Notes: generated from the letters alone by a model not told the origin. Positions 36,527 to 45,584 are shown, counted from the first letter of the stretch. The stretch: DNA of 64,000 bases from Ruminococcus hominis (GCF_014287355.1 NZ_JACOPE010000001.1:62001-126000), one strand, 5' to 3'. Made by a program: numbers and translations.

Positions 36527-38098
36527 ATGGGAATATATTTAAATCCAGATAGTAGTAAATTTGAAGAAGCGGTAAATTCTGCTATTTACATCGATAAAAC
36601 AGGATTATTGACATACACCAATTCTGTATTGCATACGATGCAGAAGTATATTTGCATTAGCCGTCCAAGACGTTTTGGTAAGTCGATCGCAGCGAATATG
36701 ATTACGGCATATTATAGCCGGGGATGTGATGCAAGACAATTATTTTCAAAATTTGAAATTGCAAAAAGCGATGAATTTGAAAAGCATTTGAATCAATATA
36801 ATACGATTTCTGTTAATATGCAGGAAATTTTAAGCAGAAGCAATGATATCTGCGAACTGATTGATCGATTTAAGAGACTGATTATTCGTGAACTTAAAGG
36901 AGAATATCCAGATGTAGATTATTTTGACGAGACAGATCTTATTGAGTGCATGCAGGATGTATATGCACAGAAAAAGCAGTCATTTATAGTGATTATCGAT
37001 GAGTGGGATTGTATTTTCAGAGAGTATAAGGAAGACAAAGAAGCACAGGAAAAATATCTTGATTTTTTGAGAGACTTATTAAAAGATAAATCTTACATTC
37101 ATCTTGCATACATGACTGGAATTCTCCCGATAAAAAAATATGGAACGCATTCTGCTTTAAATATGTTTGATGAATTTTCAATGATCAATCCAGGACCGTT
37201 AGCTCGTTATGTTGGCTTTACGGAAGATGAGGTTCGGATGTTATGTGAACAGTATCACATGGATATGACAGAAATGAAAAACTGGTATGATGGATATTTA
37301 TTTGAAAATGAAATATCTATTTACAGTCCGCGTTCGGTTGTAAGTTGTATGAGATTTGGAAAGATAGGAAATTACTGGAACCAAACGGAAACTTTTGAGG
37401 CTTTGAGGATTTATATAGATATGAATTTTGAGGGGTTGAAAGATGATGTTTTAAGTATGATCGCAGGAAAATCAGTACCGGTAAATATTGGAAGTTTTGC
37501 AAATGATATGGCTACATTTCATACAGAAGATGATGTTTTGACACTTTTGATACATCTGGGATATGTGTCCTATGATTATGATAGTAAAACAGTAAAAATT
37601 CCAAATGAAGAAGTCAGGTCAGAATATGTAAACAGTGTTTCTACATCCAATTGGGGAGAAGTGTCAAAATCACTAAAAAATTCAGCAGACACATTGGAAG
37701 CTATTTGGCAGAATCGTCCGGCACAAGTGGCAGAAGCTATCAGGCAAGCACATTTTGAAACGTCACATATTCAGTATAATGATGAAAATGCTTTGAGTTA
37801 TACGATTTCACTTGCATTGTATGCAGCAAGAAATTTCTACACAGTTTATCGCGAATTTGCAAGTGGAAAAGAATTTGCAGATTTAGTTTTTCTTCCGAGA
37901 AAAAATTTTCCAGAGAAACCGGCACTTGTGGTGGAATTAAAATGGGATAAAAGTGCCAGAGGAGCACTCGTACAGATTAAGAATAAAGAATATTGTAGGA
38001 GTTTGGAAGAGTATCAAGGAAATCTGATTTTGGTTGGAGTCAACTATGATAAGAAGACGAAAGAACATGAATGTGTGATAGAAAAAGTGCAGTTATAA
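36527..38098 (+). CDS. AAA-ATPase-like protein with C-terminal PD-(D/E)XK nuclease domain
   Basis: This 523-residue protein belongs to the AAA-ATPase-like/DUF1703 group common in gut Clostridia and Bacteroidetes. Walker A is RPRRFGKS at about 45-52 and Walker B IVIIDEWD at about 152-159. The C-terminus (about 430-523) carries the nuclease core FADLVFLP...PALVVELKW, with Asp and Glu-x-Lys catalytic residues. It is probably a DNA-related or defence/mobile-type protein; the function of the family is not well defined. It has no metabolic link to the neighbours. GGAGGGCG precedes ATG, and TTTCNNGAAA dyads fill its upstream region. Confidence 0.85.
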   Translation: MGIYLNPDSSKFEEAVNSAIYIDKTGLLTYTNSVLHTMQKYICISRPRRFGKSIAANMITAYYSRGCDARQLFSKFEIAKSDEFEKHLNQYNTISVNMQEILSRSNDICELIDRFKRLIIRELKGEYPDVDYFDETDLIECMQDVYAQKKQSFIVIIDEWDCIFREYKEDKEAQEKYLDFLRDLLKDKSYIHLAYMTGILPIKKYGTHSALNMFDEFSMINPGPLARYVGFTEDEVRMLCEQYHMDMTEMKNWYDGYLFENEISIYSPRSVVSCMRFGKIGNYWNQTETFEALRIYIDMNFEGLKDDVLSMIAGKSVPVNIGSFANDMATFHTEDDVLTLLIHLGYVSYDYDSKTVKIPNEEVRSEYVNSVSTSNWGEVSKSLKNSADTLEAIWQNRPAQVAEAIRQAHFETSHIQYNDENALSYTISLALYAARNFYTVYREFASGKEFADLVFLPRKNFPEKPALVVELKWDKSARGALVQIKNKEYCRSLEEYQGNLILVGVNYDKKTKEHECVIEKVQL

Positions 38099-38136
38099 TG
38101 GGATGTGAAAGTATTTTTTCAAACAATGTGGATATA

Positions 38137-38174
38137 GCAAAACAGCCGGCAGAATTATCTGCCGGCTGTTTTGC
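38137..38174. terminator. Perfect bidirectional hairpin between the ATPase and AraC genes
   Basis: GCAAAACAGCCGGCAG and CTGCCGGCTGTTTTGC pair over 16 bp around AATTAT. The left A4 and right T4 allow termination on both strands. The AraC stop codon lies inside it. Confidence 0.8.
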
Positions 38175-38898
38175 ATTCTTTTCGATATTTTGATGGGGCC
38201 ATTCCATATTTTCGCTTGAATATCCGGGAAAAATGATCGACGGAATTATACCCTATCATTTCTGAAATTTTATCTAAATTATAATCCGTATTTTCTAATA
38301 AATTCTTTGACTGTTCCAACCGAAGATTCTGAACAACGTTCGAAAAATTCTCATTGAGATATTTCTTAAAAAGTAAAGAAATATAGGATTCATTATAGTG
38401 AAAAATCTGCGACATCATCGGCAAAGTAATCGTCTGGTAATTAGATTGTACATATTTTAACATCAACGGGAAGGAACGATTGTATGTCGTATTATTGACG
38501 TCACTGTATAAATGAATCGTTCTACCAAAATCCTGTAATAATTTTCCAAAAAATAAATTTAAAAGGCTGACGCAGATCATATTACTATGATTTTCTGTAC
38601 AGTTCGATTCATCGAAAATCTGTTGAATCAAATAATTAAATTCCGGAGTGTTTTCGATGTCGAAAGTAATGTAGTTTGAAGTCTCCGCATCATAAAAGGT
38701 ATGTGCGAAAAAGTCGGATAAAAGATTGTGCTCATTTAAGAGTGTTTGAAAGGTATCCTGAAACGTACTTTTTCGAATGTTAATCGTTAAACCAAATCCG
38801 TCTTTGTCCATTTCAATGTGATGTATGGTATTAGGGGAGAGAATCTCGGAACCTTTCTTGCACTGGGAATTACAACAATATCGAAAATGGTTATGCAT
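38155..38898 (-). pseudogene. AraC-family regulator gene lacking its 5' part
   Basis: The recognisable protein begins at the end of the cupin domain (ILSPNTIHHIEMDKDGFGL, then IRKSTFQDTF) and continues through a normal double helix-turn-helix (GYNSVDHFSRIFKRKYGMAPSKYRK). Compared with the AraC at 2843, about 160 N-terminal residues including most of the cupin are missing. AraC similarity stops at about 38850, where plus-strand transporter-like sequence begins. The open frame reads on to 38898 by chance. It is probably inactive as a sensor, although the DNA-binding half is intact. Confidence 0.75.
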
Positions 38899-39006
38899 GC
38901 AGAAACAGCGGCATCCCGATTTGCATTTGCAGGAATTGTAACGGGTATCCTGACATGCGTGTCATTTGTATGGGTTCAGGTAAGTAATCGCAGAAAAAAA
39001 GCATAA
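38853..39006 (+). pseudogene. C-terminal remnant of a membrane protein, probably a transporter
   Basis: The plus-strand frame ending at 39006 reads GTFLALGITTISKMVM..., then a hydrophobic helix FAGIVTGILTCVSFVWVQV and a basic tail NRRKKA, like the last helix of a transporter. It lacks a ribosome-binding site and meets the truncated AraC gene head-on at about 38850. The next gene starts about 20 nt after its stop, as in an operon. I infer that a deletion removed the AraC 5' end, the divergent promoter and most of the transporter. Confidence 0.55.
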
Positions 39007-39027
39007 ATTGAGAAGGAGAAGATGAGT

Positions 39028-39735
39028 ATGAAAATTGCAGTAATCGGAGCAAATGGAAATCTCGGTTCAAGAGTCACAAGACAGGCTCTGGAAAGAGGAA
39101 TGACAGTAAAAGGGTTTGTTTATGCAGGAAACGTGGAAGATGAAAGAGTAGAGATTGTAAATAAAAGTTTATTTGATGTTACAAAAGAAGACATTGCAGA
39201 TTGTGATGTTATGATCAGTGCCTATGGAAGCGGATTTGATGCAGATCCAACATTAAATCATAAAGCGTTCCTCAAATATATTGAGCTGAACGAAGGAACA
39301 AAACGTCATCTGCTCGCAATTGGTGGAGCAGGAAGCTTATTTACAGACAGTACACACACAACATACTGTTATGAGACACCAGAGCATCCAGATTTCCTGA
39401 GAGAAATCTCAAAGAACATTAAACTTGGAATTGATGAACTTAAAAAGACAAGCAATGTAAACTGGACAGTTGTCTGCCCTTCTTCATTTTTTGATTCAGA
39501 GGGTGCGCTGACTGGAAACTATGAGATTGGAACAGAGGAACAGGTAATCTTTAATGAAGTCGGCGAGAGCAGAGTGACTTACGAAGATCTTGCAATGGCA
39601 ATGTTAGATATCGCAGAGGCAGATAATTATAATCAGAAACAGATTACGGTTTTGACAAAACAAAAACATATAAAAATATGCCGGATTTTTCTAAAGAACC
39701 TACATGGAGAAGTTAAACACTGCACATTAAAATAG
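39028..39735 (+). CDS. NAD(P)-binding NmrA/SDR-like protein
   Basis: This protein of about 235 residues has the Rossmann motif IGANGNLGSRV near the N-terminus, a LLAIGGAGSLF strand and WTVVCPSSFFD, as in atypical short-chain dehydrogenase/NmrA-like proteins. It probably binds NADP and acts as a reductase, isomerase or redox sensor. ATG 39028 is preferred over 39022 for spacing to AAGGAG. Its last 18 or so codons (KHIKICRIFLKNLHG...) run through a code A operator-promoter at 39681-39733, so the natural C-terminus may have been shorter. It follows the transporter remnant and precedes the second beta-PGM gene. Confidence 0.8.
   Translation: MKIAVIGANGNLGSRVTRQALERGMTVKGFVYAGNVEDERVEIVNKSLFDVTKEDIADCDVMISAYGSGFDADPTLNHKAFLKYIELNEGTKRHLLAIGGAGSLFTDSTHTTYCYETPEHPDFLREISKNIKLGIDELKKTSNVNWTVVCPSSFFDSEGALTGNYEIGTEEQVIFNEVGESRVTYEDLAMAMLDIAEADNYNQKQITVLTKQKHIKICRIFLKNLHGEVKHCTLK
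39681..39733 (+). promoter_or_regulatory. Code A operator-promoter for the second beta-PGM gene
   Basis: CCGGAT 39681-39686, 13 nt, CTACAT 39700-39705, 22 nt, TAAAAT 39728-39733. It overlaps the 3' end of the NmrA-like gene, yet keeps exact code A spacing. Confidence 0.72.
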
Positions 39736-39784
39736 AATTATAAGCAATGAAAGAATGTAGTGTTGAATGGAGGAAATAGAGAAG

Positions 39785-40426
39785 ATGAAGGCATTTATTT
39801 TTGATCTTGACGGAGTGATTGTATTTACAGATAAATTTCATTATCAGGCATGGAAGAAAATGGCAGACAGAATGGGAATTTATTTTGATGAGACAATCAA
39901 TAACAGACTTCGTGGTGTAAGCCGTGCAGAGAGTCTGGAAATCATTCTGGAGAAATATGAAGGAGAACCTCTGAGTGCAGAGAAAAAAGCGGAATTGATG
40001 GAGGAAAAGAACAATACTTACAGAGAGCTTCTGAAAACGATGACAGCAGCAGATGTAACAGATCAGGTTCGTGCTACACTCAAGAAACTTCATGAAGCTG
40101 GATTCAAACTGGCAATTGGTTCTTCCAGCAAGAATGCGAAATTTATTCTGGAAAAGGTTGAATTGTTGGATGCATTTGATGCAATTTCAGACGGAAATAA
40201 TATTACACATTCAAAACCAGATCCGGAAGTATTCTTAAAAGCGGGGGAATTCCTCGGAGAGAAACCGGAAGATTGTGTTGTTGTAGAAGATGCTTATGCG
40301 GGAATCGATGCGGCTAAGGCAGCAGAAATGGAAGCTGTTGGAATCGGTGATGCATCGGGATATAATAAAGCGGATTATAAGATTCAGAAATTTGAAGAGT
40401 TGCTGAAGATTGCAGGAATTGAATAA
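39785..40426 (+). CDS. Beta-phosphoglucomutase-like HAD phosphatase/mutase (second copy)
   Basis: This 213-residue paralog of the protein at 27178 has FDLDGV near residue 5, then DKFHYQAWKK, RLRGVSRAESLEIIL, AIGSSSKNAKFIL and VVEDAYAGIDAA. ATG 39785 is chosen over an upstream in-frame ATG because GGAGGA fits it. It has its own code A promoter and a terminator at 40436, so it is a single-gene unit. It should supply glucose-6-phosphate from beta-glucose-1-phosphate made by a phosphorylase, for which the GH3 genes of the same regulon are candidates. Confidence 0.88.
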   Translation: MKAFIFDLDGVIVFTDKFHYQAWKKMADRMGIYFDETINNRLRGVSRAESLEIILEKYEGEPLSAEKKAELMEEKNNTYRELLKTMTAADVTDQVRATLKKLHEAGFKLAIGSSSKNAKFILEKVELLDAFDAISDGNNITHSKPDPEVFLKAGEFLGEKPEDCVVVEDAYAGIDAAKAAEMEAVGIGDASGYNKADYKIQKFEELLKIAGIE

Positions 40427-40435
40427 AGGTAAAAA

Positions 40436-40486
40436 AACAGGGCTGTACTTTCATGGGAATCTTGTGAAAGTGCAGCCCTTGTTTTG
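40436..40486. terminator. Stem-loop terminator after the second beta-PGM gene
   Basis: AACAGGGCTGTACTTTCA and TGTGAAAGTGCAGCCCTTGTT pair over about 16 bp and a TTTT stretch follows. Confidence 0.8.
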
Positions 40487-40520
40487 CGTTTGAAGGAAGT
40501 TGCTGGTCTTGATTAGTCTG

Positions 40521-40701
40521 TTTATCTCAGTCGAGAAGACTCCCACCTTTTCAGGTGGTGAGTAATAGCAAATTTGTCTCAGTGGGAGTCCAATCTCCGA
40601 CTGAGATAAACGCTCCGCGAGGATGCGCAGTGATTCTGATAGGAATATGTCAGCTTCGCTGACCAGAATCACGCGCCAAGTCTCACGGACGTTCGACTTG
40701 A
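40521..40701 (+). ncRNA. Three-hairpin structured repeat, copy 2 (full form)
   Basis: Outer stem: 13 perfect bp (40521-40533 with 40598-40610). Inside it, GACTCCCACCT can pair either with AGGTGGTGAGT (40553-40563) or with TGGGAGTC (40583-40590). Linker CGCTCCGCGAGGATGCGCA. Stem 2: GTGATTCTG and CAGAATCAC with inner GTCAGC/GCTGAC and a 10-nt bulge on the 5' side. Stem 3: CAAGTC (40678) with GACTTG (to 40701). Its end overlaps the 3' end of a degraded AraC gene. Confidence 0.65.
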
Positions 40702-41510
40702 ATCTAAAGATGAAAAATGACTGGAATCTTTTCTGTATTTTTGTGGTGATATTCCGTAATATTGACGAAAAACTCTGGAAAAATGATCTGCGCTATTATA
40801 CCCGGTTTCTTCAGAAATCTTCTCAATTGAATTTTTTGTTTTCAGAAGTAAATGTCTTGCTTTTTCCATTTTTTGTTTTCGAATCATTTTTGTGAAATTT
40901 TCTCCGGTCATCTCTTTGATAATCTTTGACAGATAAGGAACAGAATAATTAAATTTATTCGATAGTTGTTCTAAAGTAATTGTCTGATAATGCGACTGTA
41001 TATACCGAAGAAGTGGCGCATAGTCGGGACCGGATTCAGAACTTGAAAACTGACTGTATTCATAGGAATCCCGAAGTGCATTGACGAAAAGGAGGTTTAG
41101 CCAATATACATCACAACGATTTACATATTTATCATATCGGAAGCGCTCTAAAAAGAGATTCTTTACCAGAGTTCGTATTTCAAAAGAATCATTTGTGTGA
41201 AACACTTAATTCCCCAAAACTCTGTTATAGTTGCTATATCTTCAAATGGAAGTATGAAATCATATTCGCTTTCAAATTGTTCAGAAGAAAAAGGATAATA
41301 AAGCTTATCTATTTCGTGTAAAAAACTCGTATCATTTAATTGCTTTAAAGTTGCAAGATCGGGAATGTCAGGCGCACTTTCAGAAAAATGATGTTGTTCA
41401 TACATTCTTTTCAGGAGTGAATCGAAATCAGGACTATAGTGATACTCGTTAATAAAATGGGTGATTTCGTCTTTGATTTCTTTGATTGTTATATAAAATT
41501 GTATAATACC
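40669..41510 (-). pseudogene. AraC-family regulator gene with the cupin region deleted and a frame break
   Basis: The minus strand encodes an N-terminal part (FINEYHYSPDFDSLLKRM...) and, in another frame, a C-terminal part starting FHTNDSFEIRTLV and ending in a normal HTH (GYNSADHFSRVFRQYYGISPQKYRK). Compared with intact homologs, the cupin and about 100 following residues between them are missing; the junction is near 41190. No good start codon is seen at the 5' end. The last codons (SRTSVRLGA) come from the structured repeat. It is probably dead. Confidence 0.75.
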
Positions 41511-41663
41511 CTCCGTAAAAAATATGGCAAAGTGTTTTGATTGATAAATTAAACGTTATTAGAATTGTAACATTTTATAAAGTGAAAATAAAGAATAAAT
41601 GTAGGAAAAATAATATCGGTAATCAATAGTGGGGAAAATGTAAAAATGGAATATTAAAAAATG

Positions 41664-41717
41664 TCGGAAATGAGGATAATTTTTTGCATGGAGAAGAAAA
41701 AGAGTATGTGCTAATAT
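41664..41717 (+). promoter_or_regulatory. Variant code A operator-promoter for the GH43 gene at 41795
   Basis: TCGGAA 41664-41669, 14 nt, TTGCAT 41684-41689, 22 nt, TAATAT 41712-41717. It has one more spacer base than the standard copies but the same distance to the -10. The remaining 390 bp upstream of the gene show nothing else. Confidence 0.55.
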
Positions 41718-41794
41718 GAGAAAGAATTCATGAGAAGGTAACAAACATTATCATATGATAAAAGTACAAAGGTATTTTGAGGAAGGGGGAAGTA

Positions 41795-42865
41795 ATGAGT
41801 GAAGAAAGAGTAAGATATGATGCATTTCATCCTGGAAAGCTATGGCTTGACACAGAGGGAAAAAGAATACAGGCTCATGGGGGATCAGTGATTCAGATTG
41901 ACGGAGTCTATTACTGGTATGGAGAAAATAAAGAAAAAACAGATGGACAAAATGGAATCTGGCACTGGGGGGTTCGTTGTTACAAATCAACGGATCTGTA
42001 TAACTGGGAAGATCTTGGTCTGATTATTCCGCCAGAGCCAGAAGATCCACAGTCACCATTATATCCGAACAACTGTATGGACAGACCGCACATTATATAC
42101 AACAAAAAAACAAAGAAGTATGTATGCTGGTTGAAGATTATGAATTCAGCAAATATACAGTCTGAGACGATTCTGACAGCAGATTCGATTCTTGGACCAT
42201 ATGAAAAGGTAAAAGTTGGATTTAAACCATTAGGAATGAATGCGGGGGATTTTGATCTGGCAGTAGCGGAAGATGGAAAAGCTTATTACTATTTTGAACG
42301 TATACATAGTGAGTTGATTTGTGCTGATTTGACAGAGGATTATACGGATGTAACAGGATATTATAGCACACATTTCCCACGAATCGCTCCGCCTTATGTG
42401 AGAGAAGCGCCGGCACATTTTATGAGAAATGGTAAACATTATTTGTTTACATCAGGAACAACGGCTTATTTGCCGAATCCTTCGGAAGTGGCAGTTGCAG
42501 ATACATGGCATGGACCATATACAGTTCTGGGTAATCCGCATGTGGATGATAAGAGCGAAACTTCTTTTCACTCACAGATTTCATCTGTGTTTAAAGTTGA
42601 AGGAAAGAAAGATCTTTATATCGCATGTGCAGATCGTTGGCTGCCTGAAATGATGGATAAGCAGTATTCCAGATATAAGAGAATCTTTGAATGTATCTTT
42701 TTACAAAATGGAAAAGGAATGGAAGAATTTGAAGGGGATGAGCCAATAGTGGAAAACACATCCATTTCAGAATATGTATGGCTTCCGATAAGGTTTGATG
42801 GAGAGATGGCTTATATAGACTGGAAGGACTCATGGCGCCTGGAAGATTATCCGGATGAAGAATAA
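41795..42865 (+). CDS. GH43-like five-bladed beta-propeller glycosidase
   Basis: This 356-residue cytoplasmic protein begins PGKLWLDTEGKRIQAHGGSV...YYWYGENKE, the entry strand of GH43-type propellers near the exo-galactanase-like subfamily. Later strands include DRPHIIYNKKTKKYVCWLK, SPALFMRNGKHYLFTSG-type text (AHFMRNGKHYLFTSGTT) and a C-terminal EYVWLPIRFDG. It probably removes arabinose, xylose or galactose from side chains. ATG 41795 is chosen because GAGGAAGGGGG precedes it. The close paralog at 61300 is under code B. It forms a unit with the GPH symporter at 42901. Confidence 0.83.
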   Translation: MSEERVRYDAFHPGKLWLDTEGKRIQAHGGSVIQIDGVYYWYGENKEKTDGQNGIWHWGVRCYKSTDLYNWEDLGLIIPPEPEDPQSPLYPNNCMDRPHIIYNKKTKKYVCWLKIMNSANIQSETILTADSILGPYEKVKVGFKPLGMNAGDFDLAVAEDGKAYYYFERIHSELICADLTEDYTDVTGYYSTHFPRIAPPYVREAPAHFMRNGKHYLFTSGTTAYLPNPSEVAVADTWHGPYTVLGNPHVDDKSETSFHSQISSVFKVEGKKDLYIACADRWLPEMMDKQYSRYKRIFECIFLQNGKGMEEFEGDEPIVENTSISEYVWLPIRFDGEMAYIDWKDSWRLEDYPDEE

Positions 42866-42900
42866 AGTTGGAATATAAACAAGATGAAAGGATGAGAAGA

Positions 42901-44274
42901 ATGAAAAATCAATACGGAAAAAAACAGGAGAGCAGTAAAGCATTTAAATGGTTTCATGCCACTTCGGTCAGTGGTGGAGCTATGATGATATCTGCTGTCA
43001 TATCAAGTTATTTTTCACCTTATATGACAGATACAATGATGATTCCAGCTGCATTTGCATCTGTAATCATGTTTATCTGTTCTTTTTGGGATGCTATTAA
43101 TGATCCGATGATGGGGGTAATTGCTGACAGAACGAATACGAAATGGGGACGTTATCGTCCATATTTGATTCCGGCTCCAATCCTACTTACACTGTTTTCA
43201 ACATTGTTGTGGGTAAATCCGAATTTCCCGATGGCAGGAAAAATTGCGTGGGTATTAATCTGTAACATTGGTGTTGGAATGACTGTTACAATGTACACAA
43301 TGCCACAGATGTCTCTGCTTCCGGCATGTGTAAAAGGAACAGAAGAGAGAAATACGATCATTGCTATGGGGGCAGGAGTGACAGCGGTTGCATTTACAAT
43401 CGCAAACACATTTACATTGCAGATCAAAGCATTCCTTGAGAGTGCACTTGGAGTGAGCAACGGCTATATTCCGATGATGCTTATCTGTGGCGGTCTTGCA
43501 TGCTTCTCCTTCTGGGGACTTTTTGCGACATCAAAAGAGAAATACATCGAGAAGAGTACAGACAGAAATGCAATGCAGGATCTGAAAGCAATTTTGAAAC
43601 ATAAAGAACTTGCACCATATATTATCGTATGGATTATGGCCTCTATGGGATATGGTCTGATGTTTGCAAGCTCTGTTTATTACGTAATGTATTACCTTGC
43701 ACGTCCGGATCTGATTCCAGTTTATATGGGAATCGTGTCTATCGGAGCACTGGTTTCCATGACAGTTCTGATGCCAATCTTCCTGAAAATATTTAAGACA
43801 GGAGAAAAAGCACTTGTTGTATCACAGACGGCAACGATTATCTGCTATGTAATTCTTCTTTTCTTCGGAAAGAGTAGCCTGATGCTTCTTTATGTAGTGA
43901 CATTTATCGCAACAGCAGTTGCTTCCATGCAGAATGGTCTGGTTAACGTACTTGTAAATGACGCGATTGATTATATTCAATTGAAAGAAGGATTTTCAGC
44001 AAATGGGGTAATTTCTTCTATTAAAGGATTTGCACAGAAATGTGGTGGAACAGTTACAAACTCAGGTATTCTTGCAGTCCTTGCTGCATCTGGATACATT
44101 GCAGGAGCAATCGGACAGCAGCCGGAGAGTACACTGATCGCATTGAATTTCCTTCGTTTCGGTGCACCGGCACTGACAGGAATAATTCTTCTAATCTGCT
44201 TGAAATTTAATCCAATTGATAAGTACAGAGATGAGATTGAAGAGATGAAGAAGAAAATGACAGTAGAAGAGTAA
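42901..44274 (+). CDS. GPH-family sugar:cation symporter
   Basis: This 457-residue protein has 12 transmembrane segments and the GPH hallmark SFWDAINDPMMGVIADRTNTKWGRYRPYL (around 60-90). It imports di- or oligosaccharides or glycosides with Na+ or H+. ATG 42901 with AAAGGA upstream is preferred over earlier in-frame starts. It lies 35 nt after the GH43 gene, so the two form an import-and-cleave pair. A terminator follows at 44295. Confidence 0.9.
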   Translation: MKNQYGKKQESSKAFKWFHATSVSGGAMMISAVISSYFSPYMTDTMMIPAAFASVIMFICSFWDAINDPMMGVIADRTNTKWGRYRPYLIPAPILLTLFSTLLWVNPNFPMAGKIAWVLICNIGVGMTVTMYTMPQMSLLPACVKGTEERNTIIAMGAGVTAVAFTIANTFTLQIKAFLESALGVSNGYIPMMLICGGLACFSFWGLFATSKEKYIEKSTDRNAMQDLKAILKHKELAPYIIVWIMASMGYGLMFASSVYYVMYYLARPDLIPVYMGIVSIGALVSMTVLMPIFLKIFKTGEKALVVSQTATIICYVILLFFGKSSLMLLYVVTFIATAVASMQNGLVNVLVNDAIDYIQLKEGFSANGVISSIKGFAQKCGGTVTNSGILAVLAASGYIAGAIGQQPESTLIALNFLRFGAPALTGIILLICLKFNPIDKYRDEIEEMKKKMTVEE

Positions 44275-44294
44275 TTTTTGAAATTAAGAGAAAA

Positions 44295-44338
44295 AAGATC
44301 GGAGTTTATGCTGGTGATGGCATAAACCCCGATCTTTT
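44295..44338. terminator. Rho-independent terminator after the GPH gene
   Basis: AAAGATCGGAGTTTATGC and GGCATAAACCCCGATCTTT pair with one mismatch and T5 follows. Confidence 0.85.
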
Positions 44339-44456
44339 TAGCAGGAATTCCAACAGGAAGAAACATAGGTCTTCCGATATTGTGAAAGCGTAGCATATGT
44401 TTACTTAATTAGTAAGCAGAGAAAATGGGTTGTGATCGTTACTACAATCCATTTTT

Positions 44457-45584
44457 TTAGTGTAGTGCTTTCCTATACTGAGCAGGTGTGCTCCCATAAT
44501 ATTTTTTAAAACTACGAATCAAATTCGTTGTGTCCTGATAGCCAAGATATTCCGCGATCGAACTGACAGAAAGATTCGTGGAGGTCAGTAGGGAAGCAGC
44601 TTTTTGCATTTTCAGGTTTAATAAAGTTTCGCCTATCGTGTGAGAAGTCGTCTTTTTAAAAAGCTGATTGAGATAATCGGGCGAGTATCCAAAATGCTGT
44701 GCAATTCTTTGCGCAGAGGAAGTGGTATAGTTTTGCTCGATATATTGCATGATGGCAGGAAGCTTTTCTGTGATACTTCCACTGGTATTAGCTATTTTTG
44801 TGTTATAGCTGTAGTCCTGAAGCAGATTCATGAAAAGGATACTTAACTGAAGATTTAGAATCTGCTGTGAGTAGAGCGTATTGGTACAGTAGGTCAGCGA
44901 AAGCTGCTGAATCTGCTGCAGAATCATGGCATTCCCATTTGTGTGGAAGACAAGATACCGGATAGAATCGCCATCCGGGGTGAGTAGAGAGGAGAAAAAA
45001 TCGCCAAGTATAGAACCATCAGGAATATTGTGTGAGAAAGCCTGTGTAAAAGTACTTGCCCGGACTCCGATATTCAGCAGAATGCTATCAGAATCAATGG
45101 TGATTGAATGTTTTTGTGCCACCGGGATAAAAATAAAATCTCCAGGCTTTAATCGGATGGTCTCGCAGGTGTCATCGACAGATAAAGTCTGTATGCTTGT
45201 GCCGGAATACTGATAACAAATCTCATAATACTGATGATCCTGAGTGGGAGAGCAAGAATAACGAGGCTGCTTCTGGATGTAAATATCATAGCCGGGAGAA
45301 AAATACTGTGGCTCTAAAAATGTTTCTGCTGTTTGAAATGTGTTTGTAGGGGATAGCGTCACATCACTTGCGCCGGTAAGACTTCTTAAGTCGATTGGCG
45401 GAATTGAAAAAGGCTGCAGAAGTTCCTCCGGAAACTCTGCGATTGGCATGAATCGATGATGTTCCAGATAATAGGAACGAAGCATATTTTCAAAAGGAGA
45501 ATACCAGTGAAGTGCATCTTCCAACGCATCAATCGTGATGGGCGTAAAGTGTTGTTTTTGTGTATCAGAATTGGAATTATTCAT
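44457..45584 (-). CDS. AraC-family regulator with cupin domain
   Basis: This 375-residue regulator has a cupin around 140-185 (HQYYEICYQYSG ... GDFIFIPVAQKHSI) and a C-terminal double helix-turn-helix ending GYQDTTNLIRSFKKYYGSTPAQYRK. The start at 45584 is preferred because AGGAGG precedes it, rather than an upstream in-frame ATG. It is divergent from a broken GH3 gene (45746) and the GH2 gene (47075), which it may control or once controlled. Confidence 0.88.
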   Translation of the reverse strand: MNNSNSDTQKQHFTPITIDALEDALHWYSPFENMLRSYYLEHHRFMPIAEFPEELLQPFSIPPIDLRSLTGASDVTLSPTNTFQTAETFLEPQYFSPGYDIYIQKQPRYSCSPTQDHQYYEICYQYSGTSIQTLSVDDTCETIRLKPGDFIFIPVAQKHSITIDSDSILLNIGVRASTFTQAFSHNIPDGSILGDFFSSLLTPDGDSIRYLVFHTNGNAMILQQIQQLSLTYCTNTLYSQQILNLQLSILFMNLLQDYSYNTKIANTSGSITEKLPAIMQYIEQNYTTSSAQRIAQHFGYSPDYLNQLFKKTTSHTIGETLLNLKMQKAASLLTSTNLSVSSIAEYLGYQDTTNLIRSFKKYYGSTPAQYRKALH

